Positions 1 through 7,675 of a stretch of DNA of 64,000 nucleotides are shown piece by piece (the stretch's first letter is position 1; each line of letters starts with the position of its first letter). The notes below the pieces were generated by a model. It was given only the letters and a program-made list of their open reading frames with translations, was not told the DNA's origin and did no database searches. A program made the position numbers and the translations under genes. Location: NCBI GenBank assembly GCA_016936655.1, contig JAFGXL010000035.1, forward strand, positions 1 through 64,000, given 5' to 3'. The DNA comes from Nitrospirota bacterium. Lineage in GTDB: Bacteria > Nitrospirota > Thermodesulfovibrionia > Thermodesulfovibrionales > Dissulfurispiraceae.

Positions 1-1
1 A

Positions 2-1450
2 AAATCAGACCAGAACAAGTATCAAGAGCAGTATGACCAGTGGAAAGACGGCTCAGCCATCAAGATAGCGCTGCACACCATCGTAGGCGGCGCAGCGGCA
101 AGCCTTGGCGGAGGAGATATAGCCGCAGGCAGTTTAGCAGGAATGGCAAATGAGGCCGTGATCCCTGCAATGTCGAAGCAGATTGAAAGTCAGGGAATAA
201 TACGAGGCACCAAAGAATATGCAAGCCTTATGCAAATGGCCAGCACCGTTGTAGGAGCAGCAGTGGGCATGGTAGTCAATAGTAAAGCAGGTGCTGAAAG
301 CGGAGCAGCAGTTGCCCTAAGTTCAACAACAAACAATTTCCTTGGACATCTGCAATACCAGGAAATGAAGCGATTACGAGCAAAAGGAAAAGACCGCACA
401 CAAGAAGAAAGTGAACGGTTGGTCATATTGGAAGCAGCTAATCAAATAAGCGACGGGTTGCTCGAAAAAACCAGAAATGAGATACCGCTTACAGAAGATG
501 AGAGACATAACCTGCAAATCTTCCTTGGAGCTTATTATATGCAGGAAGGCGAGGCAGCAACAGACAGACTTCTACAGAGCGGCATTAGTCCGACCAAGGA
601 TTATAGCTATCCATATGGTGGAACATCAGCAATGAAGACAGCATATACTGAGAAGAACTTAACATCATTGGATTACATATTTGGGCGGACAAAAACAGAA
701 AATGAAAAACAATACTTAGACGCCAGAGCAGATGCCAATCTGTATCTGAACACCACAACGAATGAGGATCTGTTACCAACATCACTATCCAGAAGAAGCG
801 ACGCAAGACTGCTGGACTCATTACTTAACAGCTCATTGGCCTCAGGAGTATATGGAGGCAGTCGCATATTAAGTATCGGTACAGAAGAACAACGCAGGAC
901 AGGAGCAGCACTGCTGTCTAACCTGAGTGATATCGGGTTGTCCGTGATGCTTTACAAAGCAGGATTAGGACCTGTCTTCGGATCTACACCTGAAACACTT
1001 ATCAAAAAGTCATCAGATGTGAAGGGGCTAAGTAATACGTTTATGTCAAATGCAGGGCTAAATCCTACTTCTGAGAAACCTGTAACGGATAAAGCATTAA
1101 CAATATATAAAGTATGGCCAGAAAACAAAGGCTTTTTTGGTGGTTACAGTGTTGCAGGTGAAGTGCGACCTGGACAGGTTTTCAGCAGAGTTGGCGATCT
1201 TGACGGGATATATGTATCTCCACCTGGAACCTCAATTAGTGCAAGAGGATTGCCTTCCAATTACCCAAATCAGACTGAAACCTTATGGAAGGTAGTTAGA
1301 CCAATTAAATATGAGGGTGGTATAGCTGCTCCATGGAAGGATGCCTCTGGAATGGGTATACAATATAGACTTGAAGACAAAATTAGAAATCTATGGAATG
1401 CAGGTAAGATTCAACCTATAATAACAAACAGGGGGAGCAATGAAAATTGA
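2..1450 (+). CDS. CdiA/filamentous haemagglutinin-like toxin, C-terminal part with TNT domain (5' end outside window)
   Basis: The reading frame is open from base 2, so this is the 3' end of a gene entering from the left; the ATG at 143 is internal. The N-terminal visible part (LHTIVGGAAASLGGGD and onward) is the Ala/Gly-rich pretoxin region of large two-partner-secreted exoproteins. The last ~100 residues match the TNT/DUF4237 fold: FSRVGD, GIYVSPPGT, an Arg in SARGLP, IAAPWKD and GIQY. The Gln of GIQY corresponds to the Gln essential in the M. tuberculosis necrotizing toxin, an NAD(P)+ glycohydrolase. The likely role is contact-dependent killing by NAD+ depletion. The next gene overlaps its 3' end by 11 bases, as expected for a toxin-immunity pair. 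The toxin class is well supported; the delivery route is inferred because the N-terminus is outside the window. Confidence 0.8.
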   Translation, partial: KSDQNKYQEQYDQWKDGSAIKIALHTIVGGAAASLGGGDIAAGSLAGMANEAVIPAMSKQIESQGIIRGTKEYASLMQMASTVVGAAVGMVVNSKAGAESGAAVALSSTTNNFLGHLQYQEMKRLRAKGKDRTQEESERLVILEAANQISDGLLEKTRNEIPLTEDERHNLQIFLGAYYMQEGEAATDRLLQSGISPTKDYSYPYGGTSAMKTAYTEKNLTSLDYIFGRTKTENEKQYLDARADANLYLNTTTNEDLLPTSLSRRSDARLLDSLLNSSLASGVYGGSRILSIGTEEQRRTGAALLSNLSDIGLSVMLYKAGLGPVFGSTPETLIKKSSDVKGLSNTFMSNAGLNPTSEKPVTDKALTIYKVWPENKGFFGGYSVAGEVRPGQVFSRVGDLDGIYVSPPGTSISARGLPSNYPNQTETLWKVVRPIKYEGGIAAPWKDASGMGIQYRLEDKIRNLWNAGKIQPIITNRGSNEN

Positions 1451-1751
1451 AGAATTAAAAAAAGAGCTAATAAGAAATAATATAAATCTGAAAGCTTGTT
1501 TAATTAATCCAATAATATGTCCAGAAGGAGCATTGTGTATAAAAAAAAATGAACACAATAATTGGGTAGTTATTCTAAACGAAAGAGGTGAGTTTAGAAT
1601 TAATGAAAAATTTAATTCAGAACATGATGCGTGTAGATTTTTTCTTTTAAATGTGTTTTCCGACCCAACCTATATAAATGACTTTAAATCTGAAGACTTA
1701 ATAAACTTTGAAATTCAAAAAAACGCTTTGCTGAACAAATATGACTTTTGA
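1440..1751 (+). CDS. Candidate immunity protein for the TNT toxin
   Basis: This 103-residue acidic/lysine-rich protein has no signal peptide, so it should be cytoplasmic, where an NADase would act. It starts inside the last codons of the toxin gene, with a GGGGG run (1431-1435) just upstream as ribosome binding site. It is visibly more AT-rich than the toxin body, which is typical of immunity genes. I do not recognise the family. The immunity assignment rests on position, size and overlap only. By analogy with the TNT antidote it would bind and block the NADase. Confidence 0.5.
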   Translation: MKIEELKKELIRNNINLKACLINPIICPEGALCIKKNEHNNWVVILNERGEFRINEKFNSEHDACRFFLLNVFSDPTYINDFKSEDLINFEIQKNALLNKYDF

Positions 1752-1816
1752 ATTTTAACTTTATTTGCTTTTAAGTTAAAGAAAGAAACAATTTGCTTTC
1801 ATAGTGATAACTCAAA

Positions 1817-1912
1817 ATGCCCAACAAACGACCACACAAATATAGATATATCTTTATCACACTGCTGCTGATACTCCTAATCAGCAGCAGTGCTTTTGCA
1901 TCCATACCAAAA
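1817..1912 (+). repeat. Repeat module A, copy 1 (signal-peptide segment)
   Basis: Near-identical at the protein level to 3541-3633: both encode MPNKR, a hydrophobic stretch, LLISSSAFASIPK. The shared DNA (atgcccaacaaacga, ctaatcagcagcagtgc) shows the two cassettes are duplicates at their 5' ends. Confidence 0.8.
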
Positions 1913-3118
1913 GGCGCAGCAGCAGCCAAGGCAACAGGAGGCAACGCCTTAACCGGAGCAGCAACAGCAATAGAAGGAGAGAAAAACAACAGACAACTGC
2001 ATAAGAGTGAGCAGCAGTGGATACTCGAACTTGCCTCATCATACGCAAAAAAGAACAACATAACCGAAGAAGAAGCAAAACAGATATTAATGCAAACAGC
2101 CCTTAGGCTAGTAGATGATCAATGGAACAAGACCTATGACGGCAGCATAAACACAGAAGCCAGAGACTATCTGTTGGCAAACACAAGAGGCCTCACCTTT
2201 TACAACCCTGAAACAGGAACCAATCAAGGTTTTCTCACAACAACAAAAGAACAGTATATGGACACCACCTCACTGCTGCACGAAGCATTTTCAGATGGCG
2301 GAATAAATAATTATCAAAAGTATGCAGCATTGGGCAAGAACATACTTGATAACATTCAATACAGCGCAGGAGTGGTATCGCCGGCAGGAGTAAGAGAAGA
2401 ATCAGGGCAGCTTAAGCCATCCGGCGTTGGGAAAGTAGGAATAGAGACAATACGGGAAGTAATCAATCTTGGCAAAACAGTGCTTGATGCGCAGACATGG
2501 ACAACACTATACAACATGATAGAGAACGCTGCAAATGATCCTGGTAAGGCATGGGAGAGCTTTAAGACATTAGCTGGTCAGATGCCATCAGAAGCAGTAA
2601 AGAAACTCGAAAGTCAGTGGTACGAGCATGAGCTGTACAGGATGCAGGACAGGGACTTTACAGCAGGGCAGAAGGTGCAGGAATGGACAGCAACAGTTGC
2701 GCTTGCAGTAGTAGGCACCAAAGGGCTTGATAAACTTGCCAAAGGAGGAAGTCTACTAAAACTTGGAGATAAAGCAGAAGACCTCTATAGTGCGGCAAAA
2801 CAGGCAGAGAAGGTTCTGCCTGAGGGATTGGGAAAAACAGTGTTAGGTCATTATCCTGAATATATTGAGCTGGCTGATAAGTTAAATGCAAAACGATTTA
2901 ATATACCATCATACATATGGAATAAAATGTCAGATAATGATAGGTGGGCAGCTAATCAAAAGTTCTTGGATAAGGCAATAAGCAGAGGTGATGAAATTCT
3001 TTTATCTACAAAGGTAAAAAATATTGATAATGTAACTGGGTACTTTCGCAAGGAATTAGATTACCTGATTGAAAAAGGATATAGGTTTAGTGCAGATGGT
3101 CTGCGCATGACTAAATAA
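1817..3118 (+). CDS. Orphan secreted toxin cassette 1 (signal peptide, pretoxin fragment, C-terminal toxin domain)
   Basis: This 433-residue protein has an N-terminal signal peptide (basic MPNKRPHKYR, hydrophobic core, SSSAFA cleavage region) joined directly to a short piece of CdiA-type pretoxin sequence (GAAAAKATGGN, AIEGEKNNRQLH). It lacks the TPS domain and haemagglutinin repeats of a full-length exoprotein. The variable C-terminus from about residue 335 (VLGHYPEYIELAD, IPSYIWNKM, WAANQKFLDKA) resembles a domain I associate with Rhs/FHA toxin tips but cannot name. No clear Shine-Dalgarno lies before the ATG at 1817. The next gene, 12 bases on, is the likely immunity gene. It may be secreted as it stands, or be a silent recombination donor for the full-length gene upstream. 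Confidence 0.65.
   Translation: MPNKRPHKYRYIFITLLLILLISSSAFASIPKGAAAAKATGGNALTGAATAIEGEKNNRQLHKSEQQWILELASSYAKKNNITEEEAKQILMQTALRLVDDQWNKTYDGSINTEARDYLLANTRGLTFYNPETGTNQGFLTTTKEQYMDTTSLLHEAFSDGGINNYQKYAALGKNILDNIQYSAGVVSPAGVREESGQLKPSGVGKVGIETIREVINLGKTVLDAQTWTTLYNMIENAANDPGKAWESFKTLAGQMPSEAVKKLESQWYEHELYRMQDRDFTAGQKVQEWTATVALAVVGTKGLDKLAKGGSLLKLGDKAEDLYSAAKQAEKVLPEGLGKTVLGHYPEYIELADKLNAKRFNIPSYIWNKMSDNDRWAANQKFLDKAISRGDEILLSTKVKNIDNVTGYFRKELDYLIEKGYRFSADGLRMTK
1913..2011 (+). repeat. Repeat module B, copy 1 (pretoxin segment)
   Basis: Encodes GAAAAKATGGN, then TAIEGEKNNRQLH. It matches 3763-3861 over 33 codons with a few substitutions. In this copy it is fused directly to module A. In the other copy 129 bases separate the two modules. 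Confidence 0.8.
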
Positions 3119-3130
3119 AGGAGATAAATT

Positions 3131-3499
3131 ATGCAAGAATATGACTATGTAATGAAATTGATTTCACTTCCAATGGAATTTTATCGACGTGGTAATATTT
3201 CAATACATGATTTGTTTAAAGAATCTAATTGCTTTTTCTTGGATAAGACAATAAGCAAGGATATGCTTGAGTCTGCTATTCGCGAGCACCCTTATTGTAT
3301 AAATGAATGGTTAAAATATTCTGCTGACAAAAGAACTAAAACTGGTTGGTATTTCAAAAAGATAGAACAAGATTATTGTGTAGTAGGATTTTTAGCGAGT
3401 AAGAAAGAAAATAACATACAACTAAAGTTTATAGATTGCGTTGAAGGATGTGCCGTATTTATTCAGCACGAAATAAAAGACATAATGAATACACAATAA
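3131..3499 (+). CDS. Candidate immunity protein for orphan cassette 1
   Basis: A 122-residue protein without a signal peptide, 12 bases after the toxin stop and preceded by AAGGAG at 3118-3123. It is AT-rich compared with the toxin gene. Visible features are aromatic and charged patches (EWLKYSADK, TGWYFKKIEQDYCVVGF) typical of small toxin-binding proteins. No family is recognised; the function is inferred from the toxin-immunity arrangement. Confidence 0.45.
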   Translation: MQEYDYVMKLISLPMEFYRRGNISIHDLFKESNCFFLDKTISKDMLESAIREHPYCINEWLKYSADKRTKTGWYFKKIEQDYCVVGFLASKKENNIQLKFIDCVEGCAVFIQHEIKDIMNTQ

Positions 3500-3540
3500 C
3501 AAAAAACATGAGCAAATCTGATTCGAGATAGTCAGCCAAC

Positions 3541-3633
3541 ATGCCCAACAAACGATCACGCATATATACACTCATAACAACACTGGTGCTGATGCTACTA
3601 ATCAGCAGCAGTGCCTTTGCATCAATACCAAAA
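3541..3633 (+). repeat. Repeat module A, copy 2
   Basis: Second copy of the signal-peptide segment found at 1817-1912, one codon shorter, ending at the shared SIPK. Confidence 0.8.
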
Positions 3634-4785
3634 GACACAGCAAGCCTTGGCAGTGGCAATATCCTTTCAGGCGCAGTGGGTTCAGGCGCATCAGAAGCAG
3701 CAGCGCAGATGACCGCACATCTTGGAGATGATTCAGCCAGACAGATAGCAGCAGCCATCATAGGTGCAGCAGCAGCCAAAGCAACAGGAGGCAACGCATA
3801 TACCGGAGCATCCACAGCAATAGAAGGAGAGAAGAACAACAGACAACTGCATCAAAGCGAAATAGACCGTGCAAAAAAGTATGCAAGACAATTCAAAGAA
3901 TGGGTTAAGCAAACAGAAGGCATAGATATAACAGAAGAAGAAGCAGAAGGCAGACTAATGCGTCAGATGCTGCGCTGGGCAGACTATCAAACAGCCAAAT
4001 CAGATGACTTCAGGCAGGATCAGGCAGTAACCAGTTTTTTAGGGAAGAACAGCATCAAAGTAACAGAAGCAGAGTATTACAACCCAAATATCAACATGGA
4101 TATCAGACAGCATAACCTTGAAAGCTACGCAAAAGGAGAAGCACAGAGCCAAAGCGGACTAACCCCGCAGCAGATCAAAGAGAAAAACAGACCATATGAA
4201 GTACTTGGCAAAACAGCAATAGCAGCCGGAACACTATATATACTTGCGCCGTCACTTGTAAGCATAGCCTCAGAAGTAGCAGCCTTTGTGCAGAGTCCGT
4301 TGATATACTGCACAACCAACCCAACGAACTGCACAAAAGCAATAGAAGAGAGCATATACACCATAGCAGGAGTGCCCAACCCCACATCAACAGTATCAAA
4401 CATAGCATCAACAGAAGCAAAGGCAGTAAAAGCAGCAGCGAGTGAGGTGAATGCTGCAAGCAGTGCAGCTGATGCCTTAAGATTGAGGACACAACTGGCT
4501 TTTCAAGAAGCAGGAGTGTTAACTCAAGAGGGAAAGCTGACTGCTGAAGCTATTCAAGATGCAACGCGAATACGGTTAAAAGATGGAGTGATTCAAAATC
4601 CTTCTATAGTTAAGACCCTAACGCAAGATGGATCAAAGATAGAGGACTGGGCAAAGTACTACACAAGAAGTGTATCTATGCCGAATGGTCAATCAATGCA
4701 GATACACTTCTATCAAAATATCAAGACTGGTAAGATAGACTATAGCTCAGTTGATTACAAGGTAAAGGAGGTTGTAAAGCCATGA
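3541..4785 (+). CDS. Orphan secreted toxin cassette 2 (signal peptide, pretoxin fragment, different C-terminal domain)
   Basis: This 414-residue paralogue of the cassette at 1817 has the same MPNKR signal peptide and the same GAAAAKATGGN/EGEKNNRQLH module. It retains an extra 43-codon stretch (DTASLGSGNILSG to QIAAAII) missing from the other copy. The middle has a hydrophobic stretch near residues 220-245. The C-terminal tip (SVSMPNGQSMQIHFYQN, TGKIDYSSVDYKVK) is unrelated to that of the first cassette and resembles small beta-rich tips of FHA-type toxins. Its enzymatic activity is unknown to me. The stop overlaps the next gene by 4 bases. No clear ribosome binding site precedes the ATG. Confidence 0.65.
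   Translation: MPNKRSRIYTLITTLVLMLLISSSAFASIPKDTASLGSGNILSGAVGSGASEAAAQMTAHLGDDSARQIAAAIIGAAAAKATGGNAYTGASTAIEGEKNNRQLHQSEIDRAKKYARQFKEWVKQTEGIDITEEEAEGRLMRQMLRWADYQTAKSDDFRQDQAVTSFLGKNSIKVTEAEYYNPNINMDIRQHNLESYAKGEAQSQSGLTPQQIKEKNRPYEVLGKTAIAAGTLYILAPSLVSIASEVAAFVQSPLIYCTTNPTNCTKAIEESIYTIAGVPNPTSTVSNIASTEAKAVKAAASEVNAASSAADALRLRTQLAFQEAGVLTQEGKLTAEAIQDATRIRLKDGVIQNPSIVKTLTQDGSKIEDWAKYYTRSVSMPNGQSMQIHFYQNIKTGKIDYSSVDYKVKEVVKP
3763..3861 (+). repeat. Repeat module B, copy 2
   Basis: Second copy of the 33-codon pretoxin segment at 1913-2011. Here it is preceded by 129 bases (3634-3762) that the first copy lacks. Confidence 0.8.
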
Positions 4786-5150
4786 AGGTGAAGTGTATAT
4801 GGCCGAGAAGGACAATACCAGAAGGTAAGATAATTGAGAATAACACAGCGATAACATTAGGGAAAGAGTATGTTGTCCTCGACATTGCTATATCAGTACA
4901 TGGGATGGAAGAGCTGTTGATTCAAAGAGACAGCGATAAGATACCGGCTGTATTTCCGATGTCCATGTTTGAAATCACTGATCCCAGACTACCAAAGAGC
5001 TGGATAGTTAGGACAACTTCAGGTGGAAGATTGAGGTTTGAGCCGCCTGAGTTCGGAGGAGATTTTTGGGATTTTTATCACGATGGAGATGAAGCTACGG
5101 AGAAGCTATTTGAAGAAGTGGCAAAAAGAATAGAGGCTGAAAGTAAGTAA
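4782..5150 (+). CDS. Candidate immunity protein for orphan cassette 2
   Basis: This 122-residue protein has no signal peptide and starts in the toxin's last codons (ATGA overlap), so the two are translationally coupled. AAAGGAGG at 4764-4771 serves as ribosome binding site. The sequence (LGKEYVVLDIAI, FEITDPRLPKSWIV, FGGDFWDFYHDGD) looks like a small beta-rich domain with an acidic C-terminal helix, reminiscent of several Imm families. I cannot name the family. Confidence 0.5.
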   Translation: MKVKCIWPRRTIPEGKIIENNTAITLGKEYVVLDIAISVHGMEELLIQRDSDKIPAVFPMSMFEITDPRLPKSWIVRTTSGGRLRFEPPEFGGDFWDFYHDGDEATEKLFEEVAKRIEAESK

Positions 5151-5214
5151 AAGACAGTCAGCTTTGTCAAAGACTGTTAAGCATCAAGAATTAGAATCAA
5201 AAGAGGTAATTTGA

Positions 5215-5751
5215 ATGAGGTTGGTTAAGATGTTTTGTTGTTCTATTTTAATTATGTTTTTATTAACTCTGTCATCCTGTGGGTTAGTCCACGTTTATAA
5301 GGAACCTGAAGATGGCAGCAAAGCAAGAATGAGAGTTGTTTATGGTGGGGCTGCCTTCAAATTTTATCCAGGTGGTATTTGCACAAAGAGTGAGGCTGAC
5401 AGCTACGGGCAAGTCAGCCGGTGGTTTGCCAATTTCAGGAGTAACAAGGATGTTGGGATACCGTTAAAGCCCGAAAAGGGTTGGTATGATGAGTTCTTTA
5501 TAAGGTCCGGAGTTCCATTTACAGTAACAGCAAATTATGGATATGATCTTTATGTTGAACAACATAAGTGCAACCCGTTAGATTTTACTTTCTTTCCGTT
5601 GAAAGATGCTGATTATGAAACTGAATTTGTTTTGATAAAACACGGTAAGCAAAAATTCTGTATTCTAAGTTTAAGTCAGATTATTAAAAATGATGATGGA
5701 ACATATAAAAAAGAAACAATGAAGCCCAATATAGGTTATAAGTGTGAATAA
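5215..5751 (+). CDS. Putative lipoprotein of unknown function
   Basis: A 178-residue protein. Residues 1-22 are a lipoprotein signal with lipobox LSSC (Cys22). The mature part begins with YKEPEDGSKARMRVVYGG, a pattern I associate with small bacterial lipoproteins that have a beta-rich domain. It contains four further Cys residues. Upstream AGAGGT (5199-5204) can serve as ribosome binding site. It lies directly downstream of the toxin-immunity genes and overlaps the start region of the next exported protein. A link to the toxins is possible but not shown. Confidence 0.55.
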   Translation: MRLVKMFCCSILIMFLLTLSSCGLVHVYKEPEDGSKARMRVVYGGAAFKFYPGGICTKSEADSYGQVSRWFANFRSNKDVGIPLKPEKGWYDEFFIRSGVPFTVTANYGYDLYVEQHKCNPLDFTFFPLKDADYETEFVLIKHGKQKFCILSLSQIIKNDDGTYKKETMKPNIGYKCE

Positions 5752-5788
5752 AAAGCTTGCATTCGGCAACTATTTAATGGAGGAGTTA

Positions 5789-6283
5789 GTGAATAGAATT
5801 ATTGTTTTAACAATTGTTGTGTTGTTTTGCTTTACGGCATGTATTACTGTATGTTCTGCTGAAACTGATTTAAAGCTGATTGCTGAACCTGGAAAGTTTG
5901 CCTGCAGAAAACAGCAGATACAGTTTAGTTCCAAATCTTATCAAGGTGAGCTCTGTGTTTTGCAGGGACGATTTGCCCATGACATATATCTGTTCAGGGT
6001 AGCCGGAATTAATACAATAAAAGGAATTGATGACGAAACTACTAAAGGGATTGTCGGTAATTTCATGAACGAGCCTTTATTGCTTAAGTGCGTGCCACAA
6101 CATGAAGTCCCTGATATAGCTGACCCGGATATGGTTCAGTTTGCTAAAAAAATGAAGCCGGATATTTCAGATGAGGATGCAAAAAAAATTGCGATCAATA
6201 TGAAAACTGTTGAGATTGGTCGTCATTGCACTATTCGACACAAAGAGGCAGATATTATGAGTGTTATGATCGAGTTTAAGTGA
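5789..6283 (+). CDS. Exported protein of unknown function
   Basis: The open frame begins at 5744, but the GTG at 5789 is the better start: GGAGG at 5779-5783 sits 5 bases upstream, and the product then begins with a clean signal peptide (NRIIVLTIVVLFCFTACIT, cleavage near CSA). The mature ~140 residues contain CRKQQIQFSSKSYQG, FRVAGINTIKG and a C-terminal IGRHCTIRHKEAD. No family is recognised. It probably works in the periplasm and may be co-transcribed with the lipoprotein gene before it. Confidence 0.5.
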   Translation: MNRIIVLTIVVLFCFTACITVCSAETDLKLIAEPGKFACRKQQIQFSSKSYQGELCVLQGRFAHDIYLFRVAGINTIKGIDDETTKGIVGNFMNEPLLLKCVPQHEVPDIADPDMVQFAKKMKPDISDEDAKKIAINMKTVEIGRHCTIRHKEADIMSVMIEFK

Positions 6284-6373
6284 TTGTATCAGTAAGTGAA
6301 GAATGAGGGGGTTGTAATCAATGCAGCCAATTATTAGCAGAAGGAGGTGAATTTTATTATCAACGGGAAATAA

Positions 6374-6390
6374 CCTCGACATTCTCGAGG
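6374..6390 (+). other. Small hairpin in the leader of the beta-barrel gene
   Basis: A perfect 6-bp stem (CCTCGA / TCGAGG) with a 5-base loop lies about 30 bases upstream of the start at 6422. A strong Shine-Dalgarno-like AAGGAGGTGA (6339-6348) precedes it but serves no recognisable gene. It may influence translation of the downstream gene. Confidence 0.35.
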
Positions 6391-6421
6391 CATATAACCC
6401 ATTAAGGAGAATCAGGAGATA

Positions 6422-7186
6422 ATGAGGAGATTAATTACAGCAATTGCAGCAGTAATGATGTTTATAAGCGGTGCAACAGCATACGCAGGAGAGTTTGGGC
6501 CTGCTGAACCAACAGCAAAGCCAGGAGGTTTTGCACTTGGAATCGGATACACACATCATCAGGCAAAACTGAAGACAAATGTCTGGAGCGATAAACTTAC
6601 TCAGAATGAAGTGTATATGCATGCTGAATACAGTCCAGCCCGCAATATGGCTGTTTATGCCAAACTGGGCGGCGCTGATATGAAGATAAAGAATGTTTAT
6701 CAAATCAACCTGAATGATTATGATTTTAAGGATGGCATGAAACCATTCGCTGCTCTTGGTGTAAAGGGAATGGTTGATATAACCAATTCATTCGGAGTCG
6801 GGCTTTTTGCTCAAGGAGCCATTTACGGCAAATACAAGGATGTAGCAACAGACACCAGTATGGGCACGGTTGATCAGATCAAATCTGAACATAAAAATAC
6901 TTGGGCAGTTGATATAGGCATACCTGTACAGTACAAGTTTGCTGGTTCAGACATACTGCTGTATGGAGGACCTGTTGTATATTGGTATAAAACAAAGAAT
7001 GTAGCAGAATCTTTTACCAATGGTGTAAGTGACGGTCCACCCATTTCAGGTTATATTAAGGAAAAGAATAATATTGGCGGATTTGTCGGAGCCCGTATAC
7101 CAATCTCTAAAGGCATAAATTTAGTGGTTGAAGTCCAGATGAAGAGCATGTTTTCTTTAGGCAGTATGGTAAGTTTTGCATTCTAG
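6422..7186 (+). CDS. Outer-membrane beta-barrel protein
   Basis: This 254-residue protein has a signal peptide (MRRLITAIAAVMMF, cleavage after AYA). The mature part shows alternating hydrophobic/polar strands (FALGIGYTHHQAK, EVYMHAEYSPARNMAVYAKLGG, SFGVGLFAQGAIYGKYKD) and ends in Phe (GSMVSFAF), the usual C-terminal signal for BAM-dependent insertion. The size suits an 8- to 12-strand barrel. The substrate is unknown. A hairpin follows 13 bases after the stop. Confidence 0.7.
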   Translation: MRRLITAIAAVMMFISGATAYAGEFGPAEPTAKPGGFALGIGYTHHQAKLKTNVWSDKLTQNEVYMHAEYSPARNMAVYAKLGGADMKIKNVYQINLNDYDFKDGMKPFAALGVKGMVDITNSFGVGLFAQGAIYGKYKDVATDTSMGTVDQIKSEHKNTWAVDIGIPVQYKFAGSDILLYGGPVVYWYKTKNVAESFTNGVSDGPPISGYIKEKNNIGGFVGARIPISKGINLVVEVQMKSMFSLGSMVSFAF

Positions 7187-7198
7187 ATTGATACCTTC

Positions 7199-7230
7199 AG
7201 AAGAGGGGGAGCTTTATCTCTCCCTCTTCT
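7199..7230 (+). terminator. Hairpin downstream of the beta-barrel gene
   Basis: A 13-bp stem (7199-7211 with 7218-7230, one G-U pair) and a 6-base loop lie right after the stop at 7186. No good T-run follows, so it may be a weak or Rho-assisted terminator or an mRNA-stabilising structure. Confidence 0.55.
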
Positions 7231-7372
7231 TCAATTGGGACCTTCAAAAATCTAACTGACTTTTATATGCATTACTAAAAAACATAACTTTGGAGCAGTG
7301 CATTAATTAGTTAATTTTTCTTAACCGCACTTTTATAGCCTGATATTGTGGCGTATTATTGTTTTGTTTCGC

Positions 7373-7378
7373 TATAAT
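7373..7378 (+). promoter_or_regulatory. Possible -10 box for the tusA-sqr operon
   Basis: A consensus TATAAT lies 32 bases before the start at 7411. I see no good -35 at 16-18 bases, so the promoter may be activator-dependent. Confidence 0.35.
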
Positions 7379-7410
7379 TATGTTTGTAAATCCAGACAGG
7401 AGAGAAGTTT

Positions 7411-7650
7411 ATGGATGATTTCAGTATTGATAAGGTTGTTGATACGAGAGGTTCTCTTTGCCCCGGTCCAATAATGGCGCTGATAGAGGCTGTAAAGTTG
7501 GCTGATATCAATACAGTAATAGAGTTCTTTTTTGAGGACGAGCAGTCAGTAAAGGACGCATCTCTATGGATAAATAAGGTTGGGAATCAACTTCTTGTTA
7601 ATGAAACGGTTGATGGATACTTTCGCATTGTTGTAAAAAAGGTGAAATAA
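7411..7650 (+). CDS. TusA-like sulfur carrier protein
   Basis: This 79-residue SirA/TusA/YedF-family protein has the CPGP motif near residues 17-20 (VDTRGSLCPGPIMALIEAV), in which the Cys carries persulfide sulfur. AGGAG at 7399-7403 is the ribosome binding site. It is followed 25 bases later by an SQR-like flavoprotein. A role in taking sulfane sulfur from sulfide oxidation to later acceptors, rather than in tRNA thiolation, is inferred from this context. Confidence 0.8.
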   Translation: MDDFSIDKVVDTRGSLCPGPIMALIEAVKLADINTVIEFFFEDEQSVKDASLWINKVGNQLLVNETVDGYFRIVVKKVK

Positions 7651-7675
7651 ATTTCTTGACAATGGAGATATACAA

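Noticed and set aside
1817..3861. Possible CRISPR or insertion-sequence repeat
   Set aside because: There are only two copies, both in coding frame and without terminal inverted repeats or a transposase; this is duplicated toxin-cassette DNA.
6346..6372. Eight-codon GTG frame (MNFIINGK) after the strong Shine-Dalgarno
   Set aside because: The GTG lies inside the Shine-Dalgarno itself, so it lacks a proper binding site; kept only as a leader observation.
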